This document shows positions 1-8,436 of a stretch of 64,000 bases of DNA, piece after piece; position 1 is the first letter of the stretch; the number at the start of each line of letters is the position of its first letter. The translations under genes and the position numbers were made by a program. The notes below the pieces were generated by a model. The model was not told the DNA's origin. It searched no databases and worked only from the letters and a program-made list of their open reading frames with translations. Source of the stretch: Mucilaginibacter mali (lineage in GTDB: Bacteria; Bacteroidota; Bacteroidia; Sphingobacteriales; Sphingobacteriaceae); assembly GCF_013283875.1 (NCBI RefSeq), contig NZ_CP054139.1:620001-684000 (forward strand), read 5' to 3'.

Positions 1-542
1 ATTTTAGCGCAATTAATAATGTGCATAGGGTGGCGGGCCGAAGCAGCCAGGATCTGGGTAGTGTAGCCGTAATTATCATAGATCAGGCGGATATCTTCGA
101 TCAGCGTTAAGCCATCGGTAGAGATATCATCCAAACGACCGATAAACGGCGATACATAAGTAGCACCCGCCTTAGCAGCTAATAAAGCCTGCCCCGCGCT
201 GAAAACCAGCGTGCAGTTGGTGCGGATACCCTTGCCGGTGAAGTATTTAATAGCGCGCACGCCGTCCTTTATCATTGGCACCTTTACTACAATTTGCGGG
301 TGCAGGGCAGCCAGGGCCTCGCCTTCGGCAACCATTTCATCAAAGGTAGTGGCGATAACTTCGGCGCTAACATCGCCGTCGGTAATTTCGCAGATAGCTT
401 TGTAGTGGGCAATAATGTTATCATGACCGGTAATGCCTTCTTTGGCCATTAACGATGGGTTGGTGGTTACGCCGTCAAGTACGCCAAGTTCGTGCGCCTC
501 TTTAATATGGGCAAGGTTGGCGGTGTCGATAAAAAATTTCAT
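1..542 (-). CDS. Transaldolase / fructose-6-phosphate aldolase-like protein (3' end outside window)
   Basis: The ATG reads from 542 towards the window start, giving 180 residues without a stop, so the C-terminus is cut off. The protein opens [10 protein letters not shown], has the Thr-Thr-Asn-Pro-Ser loop near residue 27 and the QIVVKVPM strand near residue 88, whose Lys is the Schiff-base lysine in the small transaldolase (TalC/FSA) family. It continues with the conserved [12 protein letters not shown] and [11 protein letters not shown] strands. Family members are about 215-220 residues, so roughly 35 residues are missing. The expected role is cytosolic transfer or aldol cleavage of sugar phosphates in the pentose phosphate pathway. 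Sequence alone does not separate transaldolase from F6P aldolase activity. Confidence 0.93.
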   Translation of the reverse strand, partial: MKFFIDTANLAHIKEAHELGVLDGVTTNPSLMAKEGITGHDNIIAHYKAICEITDGDVSAEVIATTFDEMVAEGEALAALHPQIVVKVPMIKDGVRAIKYFTGKGIRTNCTLVFSAGQALLAAKAGATYVSPFIGRLDDISTDGLTLIEDIRLIYDNYGYTTQILAASARHPMHIINCAK

Positions 543-639
543 GTTATGGGATTGATTTTAAATTGAATAAGCAAAGTTGAATCCGGGGGCGAATATCAGG
601 CTTGCCGAACTTAAAACCAAATATAAAGGCACAAAAAAA

Positions 640-735
640 GGGTAAGCTACTTTCATCGCACCGCTCAACCTCCTACCCTTGCTGCGTTCCCACCCTGGGG
701 GAGTTCAAAGGGAGCTGGTCGTGAAAGACTTACCC
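640..735 (-). ncRNA. ffs: Signal recognition particle RNA (4.5S-type, small bacterial SRP RNA)
   Basis: Read on the minus strand, the ends pair (GGGTAAG at 735 with CTTACCC at 640), giving a hairpin of about 96 nt. The apical part carries the diagnostic SRP domain IV: CCCCCAGGGTGGGAACGCAGCAAGGGTAGGA-like asymmetric and symmetric loops with GGGAACGCAGCAAGGG, equivalent to the GGAAGGNAGCAGC core. It sits between the transaldolase gene and a repeat, with no ORF in it. It should bind Ffh and act in co-translational membrane targeting. The ends are estimated from pairing. Confidence 0.9.
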
Positions 736-783
736 GGCACAAATATAGCAAAAAAGCTAAGGGCAGGTTAAATAATTATTAAA

Positions 784-903
784 ATGTGCAGATATGCAGA
801 TGTGCAAATGTGCAAATGATTAATTTTCAGGATGTTTATTTTTGATGTATGGGCGTGCGAATAGAACTAATTTGCACATCCGCACATCTGCATATTTGCA
901 CAT
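784..903. repeat. 120-bp element bounded by inverted octamer arrays (TRTGCARA)n
   Basis: The left arm (784-818) is a run of 8-base units of the form TGTGCAGA/TATGCAGA/TGTGCAAA. The right arm (869-903) is the reverse complement with a few mismatches, over about 35 bases. About 50 bases lie between the arms with no gene. The same arms bound the element at 43667-44348, which carries a protein gene, and single arms occur at 45599, 47071 and 48419. Confidence 0.85.
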
Positions 904-906
904 CCA

Positions 907-1158
907 TCAAGCCGCCCTTTGAAACGGACTCGCCTTCATCGGCTCAATGAGATAATTGGTCATCAACTCCTTTTCGCTCATGATCATGCTGAAATCGGTA
1001 TAGATCATCCCATTCTCAAAGGGGTACACAATGTAGCCGCGCTTATTGGCGTCGTAGTCGCCCAATTCAAAAAGCTCGTCGTCGGTTTTACCTTTTATTT
1101 TAGCGCCTTGCACTAATTGGTAAGCATCACTTATATGGTTAAAATTAATGTTCTTCAT
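907..1158 (-). CDS. Small conserved-looking hypothetical protein (83 aa)
   Basis: The ATG at 1158 gives an 83-residue protein beginning MKNINFNHISDAYQ and ending PMKASPFQRAA. It has no signal peptide or membrane segment, is rich in charged residues and has a Tyr/Phe-rich middle (IVYPFENGMIYTDF). The reading frame stays open upstream through the 78-bp tandem repeat to 1686, which would give 259 residues. That longer form is judged an artefact, because the repeat is a multiple of three and encodes a low-sense 26-residue unit. No function can be assigned. It lies downstream of the ABC transporter operon on the same strand and might be cotranscribed through the repeat. Confidence 0.6.
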   Translation of the reverse strand: MKNINFNHISDAYQLVQGAKIKGKTDDELFELGDYDANKRGYIVYPFENGMIYTDFSMIMSEKELMTNYLIEPMKASPFQRAA

Positions 1159-1190
1159 GGTACACAAGCCTATGCAATTTTGTTGCCAGT

Positions 1191-1665
1191 CTTCAAGCTG
1201 AAAGCTTAAAGACCAAAGCATAAAGCCGAATGGGAAGCTGCTTTGCGCTTTCTGCCTTCGGCTTTCCGCTTCAAGCTGAAAGCTTAAAGACCAAAGCATA
1301 AAGCCGAATGGGAAGCTGCTTTGCGCTTTCTGCCTTCGGCTTTCCGCTTCAAGCTGAAAGCTTAAAGACCAAAGCATAAAGCCGAATGGGAAGCTGCTTT
1401 GCGCTTTCTGCCTTCGGCTTTCCGCTTCAAGCTGAAAGCTTAAAGACCAAAGCATAAAGCCGAATGGGAAGCTGCTTTGCGCTTTCTGCCTTCGGCTTTC
1501 CGCTTCAAGCTGAAAGCTTAAAGACCAAAGCATAAAGCCGAATGGGAAGCTGCTTTGCGCTTTCTGCCTTCGGCTTTCCGCTTCAAGCTGAAAGCTTAAA
1601 GACCAAAGGATAAAGCCGAATGGGAAGCTGCTTTGCGCTTTCTGCCTTCGGCTTTCCGCTTCAAG
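1191..1665. repeat. 78-bp tandem repeat, six copies
   Basis: Six head-to-tail copies start at 1191, 1269, 1347, 1425, 1503 and 1581, followed by a short partial unit that runs into the stop codon of the ABC ATPase gene. Copies are identical except one base in the last (caaagga for caaagca). The unit is rich in AAGC/GCTT and AAAGC/GCTTT words that can pair, so each copy can form a stem. Because 78 is 26 codons, one minus-strand frame stays open through all copies. Near-identity points to recent expansion. Confidence 0.97.
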
Positions 1666-2410
1666 AGAACCACCCGAAGAGATCATTCTGTGTAAGCGTG
1701 GCTTTTTGCGCGGAGTTCAGATCGTGCAGGATGATGCCCTCCTGCATTTGTATAATACGGTTGCCATAAGTGTAGGCATCCTTTAGGTTATGGGTGACTA
1801 AAATTGCGGTCAGTTTAAAATCACTGATCAGTTTATCAGCCGTTTGCATCACCACATTGGCCGACCGTGGGTCTAATGCTGCCGAGGGTTCATCTAACAG
1901 CAGGATGCGGCAATCGTCCATCACGCTCATCAGCAGGGTAAGCGCCTGCCGTTGCCCGCCCGATAGACTGCCCATCAGCTGGTGGGTTTTATTTTCAAGC
2001 CCCATATTCAGCAAGGCGATCTTTTCCTGCACCTGTTTTTTAAAACCGGCGTTCACACCTATTTTAAACCCCTTGGGTTGGGTGCGCAAGGCTGCAAGTC
2101 GGAAGTTGTCCAGTATGCTCAAATCGGGTGCGGTACCGCTCAGCGGGTTTTGGAAAACGCGGGCTATCCATCGGCTGCGGCTATGATCGGCCATTTTGGT
2201 TACGTCGGTACCATCAATACTGATGCCGCCGCTGGTTGGCGAAATGCTGCCTGCAACCATATTCAGCAGGGTAGATTTGCCTGAACCGTTAGAGCCGACG
2301 ATCACTACGTATTCGCCCTGGTTTATTTGCAGGTCGATGCCGTTCAGGGCGTTCATCTCGTTAGGCTGCCCCTTATTAAAAGTTTTATATAGGGATGTAA
2401 TGCCGATCAT
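1661..2410 (-). CDS. ABC transporter ATP-binding protein (TrpZ-like)
   Basis: This 249-residue ATPase has Walker A GSNGSGKST near residue 40, the signature LSGGQRQAL near residue 149, and Walker B ILLLDEPSAALD followed by an H-loop (VTHNL). It is the energising subunit of an importer of the TrpXYZ / ABC_sub_bind type. The start overlaps the stop of the permease gene by four bases (ATGA), which indicates translational coupling. Its stop codon lies in the first bases of the 78-bp tandem repeat. The substrate is not known; related systems are described for aromatic amino acids or other small organics, and nothing here settles the ligand. Confidence 0.95.
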   Translation of the reverse strand: MIGITSLYKTFNKGQPNEMNALNGIDLQINQGEYVVIVGSNGSGKSTLLNMVAGSISPTSGGISIDGTDVTKMADHSRSRWIARVFQNPLSGTAPDLSILDNFRLAALRTQPKGFKIGVNAGFKKQVQEKIALLNMGLENKTHQLMGSLSGGQRQALTLLMSVMDDCRILLLDEPSAALDPRSANVVMQTADKLISDFKLTAILVTHNLKDAYTYGNRIIQMQEGIILHDLNSAQKATLTQNDLFGWFS

Positions 2411-3273
2411 GCCGCCCTCCGTGTTAAGCGTGGTAAACCAACTATCAGCAATACAAATATGGCGGTAACCGCCTTCAGGTAAATGGCATCAACCCCACTA
2501 CTTAGCGTAAAAGCCAGCACAAATTGAAACAGGATAGCCCCACCCAGCACCAGCGCCAAACTGCCCCAAACCGATGTGATGCGCAGCCAGTTGATCAGTG
2601 TTTCGGCAATAATTACCGAGCCTAAACCCATTATCACCACGCCAATACCCATGCTGATATCGGCGAAGCCCTGGTATTGGGTGATCAGGTAGCCGCTCAA
2701 GGCTGTAAGGGCATTGGCCAGCGCCAGCCCGACGATCTTCATCCTGTCGGTATTAACCCCCAGCGCGCGGATCATGCTTTCGCTGTTCCCCGTAGCCCGC
2801 ATGGCCAGGCCGAAGTCGGTTTTTAACAGGTAGTCAATTTTCAGGGTCGCTATCAGTATAAAAATAAACGCTATCCAAAATGTATTCAAATCGGGATTGT
2901 TGCTGATGTTTGCCAGCGTAAACAACGATGATAACCCGATGAGCGGCAGGTTAGAGCGCCCCATAATGGTGAGGTTTACCGAGTACAAGGCCGTCATTAC
3001 CAGTATCCCCGCCAGCAGCGCATTAATTTTTAGTTTGGTATGGATCAACCCGGTCAGTGCCCCAGCGGCAGCCCCGGCCAGTACCACTACCGGCAACACC
3101 ACATACACCGGCTGATGATGCATGAGCATAACAGCCGTTACCGCGCCCCCAAGGGTATAACTGCCGTCGGTGGTGATATCGGGAATGTTAAAGATCTTCA
3201 TGGAGATATAGATCCCCAGCGCGAGGGTGCAGTAGCAAAGCCCCTGTATTAACGCGGTGAGGTAAAACTCCAT
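2407..3273 (-). CDS. ABC transporter permease (BPD_transp_2 family, TrpY-like)
   Basis: This 288-residue protein is strongly hydrophobic with about eight or nine predicted membrane segments. The N-terminus (MEFYLTALIQGLCYCTLALG) and the segment IPDITTDGSYTLGGAV are typical of the permease that accompanies PF04392-type binding proteins, related to branched-chain amino acid permeases. It starts three bases after the stop of the binding-protein gene and overlaps the ATPase gene, so all three form one operon read leftwards. It would form the inner-membrane channel. A single permease gene implies a homodimer. Confidence 0.93.
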   Translation of the reverse strand: MEFYLTALIQGLCYCTLALGIYISMKIFNIPDITTDGSYTLGGAVTAVMLMHHQPVYVVLPVVVLAGAAAGALTGLIHTKLKINALLAGILVMTALYSVNLTIMGRSNLPLIGLSSLFTLANISNNPDLNTFWIAFIFILIATLKIDYLLKTDFGLAMRATGNSESMIRALGVNTDRMKIVGLALANALTALSGYLITQYQGFADISMGIGVVIMGLGSVIIAETLINWLRITSVWGSLALVLGGAILFQFVLAFTLSSGVDAIYLKAVTAIFVLLIVGLPRLTRRAA

Positions 3274-3275
3274 AT

Positions 3276-4244
3276 TTATTTAACGGTCTTAAAATTTGCG
3301 GGGATGGCAATATGGTATTTAGCGGCCACCGTAGGGTTAAATACCCGGTTGCGCACTTTTACCATTTCGGGCTGCAGGCCCTTGGTACTGTTGTTGTTTA
3401 AGTATTGCACCGCCTGTTCGCCGGCCTGGTAGCCCCATTGGTACATATCGGCGCCAAAGGCAACCACCGCGCCACGCTTAACCAAGCCGGCCTCGCTGGT
3501 AAAAATGGGCACATATTTCTCGTCGCAGCTTTTTACAATGGTCTCAAACGAGGCAAACACCACATTATCCGGCAGGGCGAAGAACGCGTCGATATTTTTA
3601 TCCAGCAGCGATTTGGTAACCAGCTGTGCATCGGCCGATGTTACCACCGGGGTGGCCAGTATGTTGATATTATTCTTTTCGGCCAGCGCCCTGATCTGCC
3701 GCAAGGCATCTGCCGACTGCGGTTCGGCATCGTTATAAACAATGCCCACAGTCAGTTTGCCCATTTTGGGCTTCAGTAATTGAGGGATCAGTAAAAACGA
3801 GGTGTCTATATACGCCAGGTCCTCCACCGCGCCAAACAGGTTGGCCGGCGCGCCGGTATTCATTTCTATCAGCTTCATCCGCTCGGGCGTAGGCGATACC
3901 ATGGCGAAGATGGGGATGGTCTTTGTTTTTTGCACCGCCGCCAGGGTAGACAGCGTAGTGCAGGTAGCCAGCAGATCTACCGGCTTATGGATGAAATAAT
4001 TAGCTATCTGTATTACGTTTGGGATGCTGCCCTGCCCGTTTCGGTACTCTATCTTCACGGTCTTATCGGCCTCGCTATAGCCGCCTTTTTTAAGCGCGTC
4101 GGTAAAGCCCGCGCGTGCCTGGGCTATGGTAGCATCTTCAAAGGCATCAATAAAGCCAACAACCGGCACCTTCTTTTTAGCCGGCGAGCAGCCCGCAACC
4201 AGGTAAACGATAAATACAAAGGCGATGTTTTTAAGCAGTTTCAT
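3276..4244 (-). CDS. ABC transporter substrate-binding lipoprotein (ABC_sub_bind, PF04392-like)
   Basis: This 322-residue protein has a lipoprotein signal (MKLLKNIAFVFIVYLVAGC, Cys19 in a VAGC lipobox). The mature part starts with a linker and then a periplasmic-binding fold: VVGFIDAFEDATIAQARAGF, then IPIFAMVSPTPERM and VGIVYNDAEPQSADALRQI, ending in a YQWGYQAGEQAVQYLNN helix. These match the TrpX-like ABC_sub_bind family. It is the first gene of the transporter operon and presumably delivers ligand to the permease encoded by the next gene. The ligand is not identifiable from sequence. Confidence 0.93.
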   Translation of the reverse strand: MKLLKNIAFVFIVYLVAGCSPAKKKVPVVGFIDAFEDATIAQARAGFTDALKKGGYSEADKTVKIEYRNGQGSIPNVIQIANYFIHKPVDLLATCTTLSTLAAVQKTKTIPIFAMVSPTPERMKLIEMNTGAPANLFGAVEDLAYIDTSFLLIPQLLKPKMGKLTVGIVYNDAEPQSADALRQIRALAEKNNINILATPVVTSADAQLVTKSLLDKNIDAFFALPDNVVFASFETIVKSCDEKYVPIFTSEAGLVKRGAVVAFGADMYQWGYQAGEQAVQYLNNNSTKGLQPEMVKVRNRVFNPTVAAKYHIAIPANFKTVK

Positions 4245-4323
4245 AAGTGCTAAGGTAAAAAAAATGTGATAACAGGTATTTACCGGTAGCAGAAATTACA
4301 GTGGGGTTATTATATCACCACGC

Positions 4324-4415
4324 CATTGCGGGGAACGAAGCAATCTCTAAGCTATATGGAGTGGACTTGCAGGGCGCGCTGCTTATCCGGAAGATCGCTG
4401 CCTGCCCCCGCAATG
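4324..4415. repeat. Palindromic intergenic repeat (CATTGCGGGG ... CCCCGCAATG)
   Basis: The ends are inverted (CATTGCGGGG at 4324 and CCCCCGCAATG ending 4415) and the inner motif GAAGCAATCT recurs as GAAGATCGCTGC. It resembles the ends of the larger elements at 10423-10595, 21313-21396 and 27883-28032. The remainder of the gap 4245-4655 holds the hairpin at 4443-4480 and otherwise AT-rich DNA without a gene. Confidence 0.65.
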
Positions 4416-4442
4416 ATTTAATATATAAAAGAGATAATCTGT

Positions 4443-4480
4443 AACAAAAAAGACACCGCATTGTTGGTGTCTTTTTTGTT
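4443..4480. terminator. Symmetric intrinsic terminator with no evident upstream gene
   Basis: A perfect 15-base inverted repeat (AACAAAAAAGACACC at 4443-4457, GGTGTCTTTTTTGTT at 4466-4480) has an 8-base loop. A-runs on the left and T-runs on the right let it work in both directions. The gene on its left (4244) reads away from it and the gene on its right (4656) starts after it, so it ends no recognised transcript. It may insulate the divergent genes or end a small RNA. Confidence 0.8.
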
Positions 4481-4655
4481 ATACCGGTGTATTAAATGCA
4501 CTTAGGCCTATAACGCTAAGTAATATTAATGGTTAATGTATAATAAGTTAAACGAATATTATTATCTGTTGAGTAAATAAGTCATAACTCCCGTAAATGT
4601 TTTATCGTACAACGCAGTGTTGTGGCCGGATAGGCAGCAACATGATGGATGTACT

Positions 4656-5564
4656 ATGCAGGGGATTTACACTAAACAGTTTCCGCTAAACTATTATTTA
4701 TTTGTACCGGTTGTTATCGTAGCGTTTATGCTGGCGGTACATGGGTATACTGCAAAGCGCCCGTCCAACTCAAACTCATCTTCAACCGATCCTAACGCTG
4801 CGGACAACGCCCCGCAAATTTGCCGCATATCTGCCGATGAGACCATTACCCGTTGCGGTACCAGCACCGTTCTCCATGTCGATTCGGGCATTACTAATTA
4901 TACCTGGAGCAATAATGCCGTAGATCCGGATATGACCATAACCCATTCGGGCCAGTACTGGTGGCAGTTTATTGATATGACCCGCAATACGGTTACCAAC
5001 GGCAATTTCAATAATGGCCGCAACAGTTTCAGCAGCGATTATACTTATGTTAGCCCGAATGGCAACACAGGGCCTTTCGGGGCATTAAGCGCCGAGGGGT
5101 ATTACTCGGTAGCTACCAGTCCGCGCACCACGCATACCAACTTTTCGGCCTTTGCCGATCATACCGGCAGCAATGGTAATATGATGGTCATCAATGGTTC
5201 GCCGCAAAACAATGCTGTGGTATGGAAGCAGAGCATTACCGTAGAACCCAATACCAGCTATATTTTCTCTATTTGGGCGGCGTCGGCACACCCTTCAAAT
5301 CCGGCTAAACTCACTTTTTCCATCAACGGTTCGCTGTTAGGGGTGATACAATTAACAACTACTACCGGTTTATGGCAAAACTTCACGGTGCAGTGGACAT
5401 CGGGTAGCAGCACAACGGCGACGATCGGTATTGTAAACCAAAATACCATTGCCAGCGGTAACGATTTCGCGCTGGATGATATCGTGTTCGCGCCCATTTG
5501 CCGCAAATATTTCAATGTAACGCTTGATCCTAATCCGGCAAAACCATCTATCACAAGCAATTAA
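4656..5564 (+). CDS. Surface protein with galactose-binding/CBM-like domain
   Basis: The ATG at 4656 gives 302 residues (a GTG at 4617 would add 13). An N-terminal hydrophobic stretch (YYLFVPVVIVAFMLAVHG) looks like a signal or membrane anchor, followed by a Ser/Asn-rich linker. Residues about 130-285 look like a jelly-roll carbohydrate-binding domain of the CBM_4_9 kind: GNFNNGRNSFSSDY at its start, SITVEPNTSYIFSIWAAS and FALDDIVFAPICR at its end. The protein stops at NPAKPSITSN, a linker that in Bacteroidota adhesins usually precedes an Ig-like repeat. No T9SS tail is present. It leads a run of secreted proteins before PorP/SprF. Confidence 0.8.
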   Translation: MQGIYTKQFPLNYYLFVPVVIVAFMLAVHGYTAKRPSNSNSSSTDPNAADNAPQICRISADETITRCGTSTVLHVDSGITNYTWSNNAVDPDMTITHSGQYWWQFIDMTRNTVTNGNFNNGRNSFSSDYTYVSPNGNTGPFGALSAEGYYSVATSPRTTHTNFSAFADHTGSNGNMMVINGSPQNNAVVWKQSITVEPNTSYIFSIWAASAHPSNPAKLTFSINGSLLGVIQLTTTTGLWQNFTVQWTSGSSTTATIGIVNQNTIASGNDFALDDIVFAPICRKYFNVTLDPNPAKPSITSN

Positions 5565-5599
5565 CGATAAAACAACACTTATAACTACCAAAAACTATT

Positions 5600-6286
5600 A
5601 TGTATTCATTCATCAAAACAACACTAACAACTTTATTTGTCGCGGTAACTATGGCGGTATTTGCCCAAACTGCCACCCCGGGACCAAGCGATGCCACTAC
5701 GGCCCCGCCAACCAGTGCCGCAAGCGTAGCGCAGATCTTGTGCTTCGGCTCCACTATTAGCCTTAAGGGCCCAACCGATCCGGGTAATACCTACAAAAAG
5801 TACCAATGGTATAAAATTGATAATACCGGTACCAAACAATTGGTAAAAGATGGCACCGACAACCTGTATACCGAAACATCGGCCGGGGCAGGGTATTACA
5901 GCTACCAGTTGGTGATCACCAACACCAACGATTGTTCGTCGGATATATCCGACCCGTTTAAGGTATACGTATTGCCTGAACTGACACCAACCATAGCTGC
6001 TGCCGGCAATGTAACCGCTGTCTGCGAAAAGGGCGCTTCGAGCACTACGCTTACCGCCAGTGTGGCCAATACCAATTTTACCTACACGTATCAATGGACA
6101 CGTAACGGGGTAGATATCCCGGGCGCAACCACCAATACTTATACCGTTACCGAACAAACCGCGGGCAGCATAAACTTTGGTGTTAAAGTGGCTTATTCGC
6201 TTAACGGCACCTGCGCGCAAACGGCAACACAATCTATCACCGTTGTGCCAATGCCAACCAAACCAGTCATTGTTGCAGGCCCGTAA
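5600..6286 (+). CDS. Secreted protein with two Ig-like domains
   Basis: These 228 residues begin with a clear signal peptide (MYSFIKTTLTTLFVAVTMAVFA, cleavage likely before QTATPG). Two Ig-like/PKD-type repeats follow. The first (residues about 50-125) has YQWYKIDNTG and YSYQLVITNTNDCSS; the second (about 130-220) has YTYQWTRNGVDIPGATTNTYTV. The C-terminus ends MPTKPVIVAGP, again a linker normally followed by another repeat. There is no sorting domain, so it may be periplasmic, form a complex with a neighbour, or be the remnant of a larger protein. The gap from the previous gene is 35 bases. Confidence 0.85.
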   Translation: MYSFIKTTLTTLFVAVTMAVFAQTATPGPSDATTAPPTSAASVAQILCFGSTISLKGPTDPGNTYKKYQWYKIDNTGTKQLVKDGTDNLYTETSAGAGYYSYQLVITNTNDCSSDISDPFKVYVLPELTPTIAAAGNVTAVCEKGASSTTLTASVANTNFTYTYQWTRNGVDIPGATTNTYTVTEQTAGSINFGVKVAYSLNGTCAQTATQSITVVPMPTKPVIVAGP

Positions 6287-6307
6287 TTCAGTATAAAAGT
6301 ACAGGCC

Positions 6308-7282
6308 TTGTGGTATAAATATTACATAACAGCCATATGCATGCTGATGCTTTGGGTAAATGCCCCCGCCGCTACAACGGCGCGGGGCATTTATGCCTTT
6401 GATAATGTAATAGTGATACAGCCAGGCCAAAAAGTAACCCTGCATGCCGGCGTAGCCAACGCGGCGGCCTACCAGTGGTTCAACCAAAAACAGCCGATAC
6501 CGGGCGCGGTGAAAAGCGAATACACGGTTAGCTCGGCAGGTAATTATACGGTGATAGCCTATAGTATGCAGGGCTGCCCGTCGGAAGAATCGGAACTGAT
6601 GCAGGTACTGGTGGTAAATACTTCGGTAGCCGACCAGATAGATATATCGGTACTGAAGGTGGCCGAAAGCAAGCCGGTAGCCGCGGGCGATGAATTTATT
6701 TACCGCATTGTGGTTGATAACAAAACCAACCAGGGTGCCAGCGATGTAAAGATGAAGGATGCCCTGCCCAAAAACCTGGTATATATAGGCATAAAAGGGG
6801 TAACTACCGGTTACGGGCAGTACGACCCTGACAGCCGCACTTTTACCTGGGTGATTGGAGATATGCCGGGAAAGGCTAAGGAGGAATTGCAATTACGCGT
6901 AAAAGCCGAAGGGCATGGCACCATAACCAATACGGCTGTAGTTACTTCGGCCGGGGTTGATATCGATCCATCCAACAATACCTCTACAGCTGTAAAGGAT
7001 GTGCAGGGATTGAATGTGCCGAACGTATTTACCCCTAACGGCGATGGCGTGAACGACACCTTCGAGATACCGGGACTGAGCGATTACCCGGATAACGTGA
7101 TCGATATTTTTAACCGCTGGGGTAACAGTATATACCACAAAAGCGGTTACCTGAACGACTGGACCGGCAACGGCCTTAATGAGGGTACTTATTTTTATGT
7201 GCTGCAGGTAAAGGATGCCAACGGAGTAGCGCAAACCTATAAAGGCTATGTAACACTGCTGCGGACACGCAGCGAGGAATAA
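6308..7282 (+). CDS. T9SS type B sorting domain protein with Ig-like and DUF11 domains
   Basis: The start is a TTG at 6308, chosen because it gives a signal peptide with a basic n-region ([21 protein letters not shown]). Domains in order: a short Ig-like repeat ([20 protein letters not shown]), a DUF11/isopeptide-type repeat ([20 protein letters not shown] and later [17 protein letters not shown]), and a C-terminal CHU_C/gliding-type tail with [24 protein letters not shown] and [11 protein letters not shown]. That tail is the type B signal for the type IX secretion system, so the protein should reach the cell surface. The next gene encodes PorP/SprF, the usual partner of such substrates. Confidence 0.93.
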   Translation: MWYKYYITAICMLMLWVNAPAATTARGIYAFDNVIVIQPGQKVTLHAGVANAAAYQWFNQKQPIPGAVKSEYTVSSAGNYTVIAYSMQGCPSEESELMQVLVVNTSVADQIDISVLKVAESKPVAAGDEFIYRIVVDNKTNQGASDVKMKDALPKNLVYIGIKGVTTGYGQYDPDSRTFTWVIGDMPGKAKEELQLRVKAEGHGTITNTAVVTSAGVDIDPSNNTSTAVKDVQGLNVPNVFTPNGDGVNDTFEIPGLSDYPDNVIDIFNRWGNSIYHKSGYLNDWTGNGLNEGTYFYVLQVKDANGVAQTYKGYVTLLRTRSEE

Positions 7283-7304
7283 TACAGAGCGCGGCCTTGT
7301 GCGA

Positions 7305-7413
7305 TTCCCTCCCACCGGGAGGGTGTAGGGAGGGGTTTAACCGCGTTGCAAGCCGTATAAACCCCTCCCTGCCAACGCACAACCTATCACACCCCTCCCA
7401 ATGGGAGGGAACT
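7305..7413. repeat. About 110-bp palindromic intergenic repeat (CCTCCC/GGGAGG type)
   Basis: The element has TTCCCTCCC...GGGAGG at one end and CCTCCCAATGGGAGGGAA at the other, with AGGGAGGGG-TTTAA and TTAACCCCTCCCT-like inner arms. Its reverse complement matches 56828-56938 closely along its whole length, so the two copies lie in opposite orientations 49 kb apart. It fills the gap between the T9SS substrate gene and porP/sprF. Confidence 0.85.
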
Positions 7414-7444
7414 TATTGGAACGATTTAGATATAACGAGATAAG

Positions 7445-8422
7445 ATGATGAAAAGGTTTTTATGGATATTTTTATGCCTGCTGGCCGGGATGGCCAGGGC
7501 ACAACAGGATGCGCAGTACAGCCAGTACATTTTTAATGGCCTGTTTATTAACCCGGCCTACGCGGGTTATAAGGAAGATGTTTACCTGCAAAGCTTTTAC
7601 CGCTCGCAGTGGACGGGTTTGGATGGCGCCCCCCGCAGCTTCTCGGTATCGGCCGACGCGGCGCTTAACGATAACAAAGTAGGTTTGGGTATGCTGGTGG
7701 CGCAGGACAAGATCGGCGCGCAAAGCACACTATCGGCCTATGCTAACTATGCCTATAAAATACAGATAGGGTATGATGAGAACAGCCGCCTGTCTTTTGG
7801 TATAGGCGGGGGCTTTGTACAATCGGGGCTGGATGGCACGCAACTGCATGCCGCGCGCGATGGTGATAATTATGTGCCCGCCATATATCAAAGCACCCTG
7901 TTGCCCGATGCACGCATTGGCGCCATGTATACCAACGACGATTTTTTTGTTGGCCTTTCGGCTGATAATCTGCTGCCGCAGCATTTAAAACGGGATAATT
8001 CAATATCGGTGCCTATTCCCAAACCGCATTACTATTTTACAGCCGGCGCTTTGTTAGAGATGAATGACGGCACCAAATTTAAACCTTCCATACTGCTAAA
8101 AGATGATGCCGCCGGGCCAACCAGTTTGGATATCAACACCTTCTTTTTGTTAGGCGAAAAGATATGGCTGGGCGCCACCTACCGCACGGCTGTGCCCCTG
8201 TATGCCAAGCCGCATTTGCAAAACACCCTGCAAAAATCTAACTCGGTAACCGGCATGGCCGAATTTTTCGCCACCGAACGTTTTAGGGTAGGGTACGCCT
8301 TCGATTATTCGCTTACCTCTATCGGTACCTACAGCTACGGTACGCACGAGTTATCGATAGGCATTTATTTAGGATCGCACGAAAGTAACAGCAGGCATAA
8401 TTATAACAAGTGTTATTTTTAG
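7445..8422 (+). CDS. PorP/SprF family type IX secretion system membrane protein
   Basis: These 325 residues start with a signal peptide (MMKRFLWIFLCLLAGMARA) and then QQDAQYSQYIFNGLFINPAYAGYKE, the hallmark opening of PorP/SprF proteins. Repeated aromatic-ended strands continue to the C-terminus (YGTHELSIGIYLGSH), consistent with an outer-membrane beta barrel. A second Met at 7448 is an equally possible start. PorP/SprF paralogues usually lie directly downstream of the large type B substrate they help to attach or export, as here. The gene is followed by an inverted-repeat element facing a convergent gene. Confidence 0.95.
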   Translation: MMKRFLWIFLCLLAGMARAQQDAQYSQYIFNGLFINPAYAGYKEDVYLQSFYRSQWTGLDGAPRSFSVSADAALNDNKVGLGMLVAQDKIGAQSTLSAYANYAYKIQIGYDENSRLSFGIGGGFVQSGLDGTQLHAARDGDNYVPAIYQSTLLPDARIGAMYTNDDFFVGLSADNLLPQHLKRDNSISVPIPKPHYYFTAGALLEMNDGTKFKPSILLKDDAAGPTSLDINTFFLLGEKIWLGATYRTAVPLYAKPHLQNTLQKSNSVTGMAEFFATERFRVGYAFDYSLTSIGTYSYGTHELSIGIYLGSHESNSRHNYNKCYF

Positions 8423-8436
8423 ATAAGGTTATAATT

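Noticed and set aside
1191..1665. CRISPR array at the 78-bp repeat
   Set aside because: Copies are contiguous without unique spacers and no cas genes are near.
907..1686. 259-residue version of the small unknown protein
   Set aside because: The N-terminal two thirds is six copies of a 78-bp DNA repeat that happens to be a multiple of three. The 83-residue version from 1158 is more plausible, although the long form is kept as a finding.
5633..6892. 419-residue minus-strand reading frame opposite the Ig-like genes
   Set aside because: It is antisense to two genes with signal peptides and clear domains, and it reads as a low-sense Arg/Tyr/His-rich shadow.
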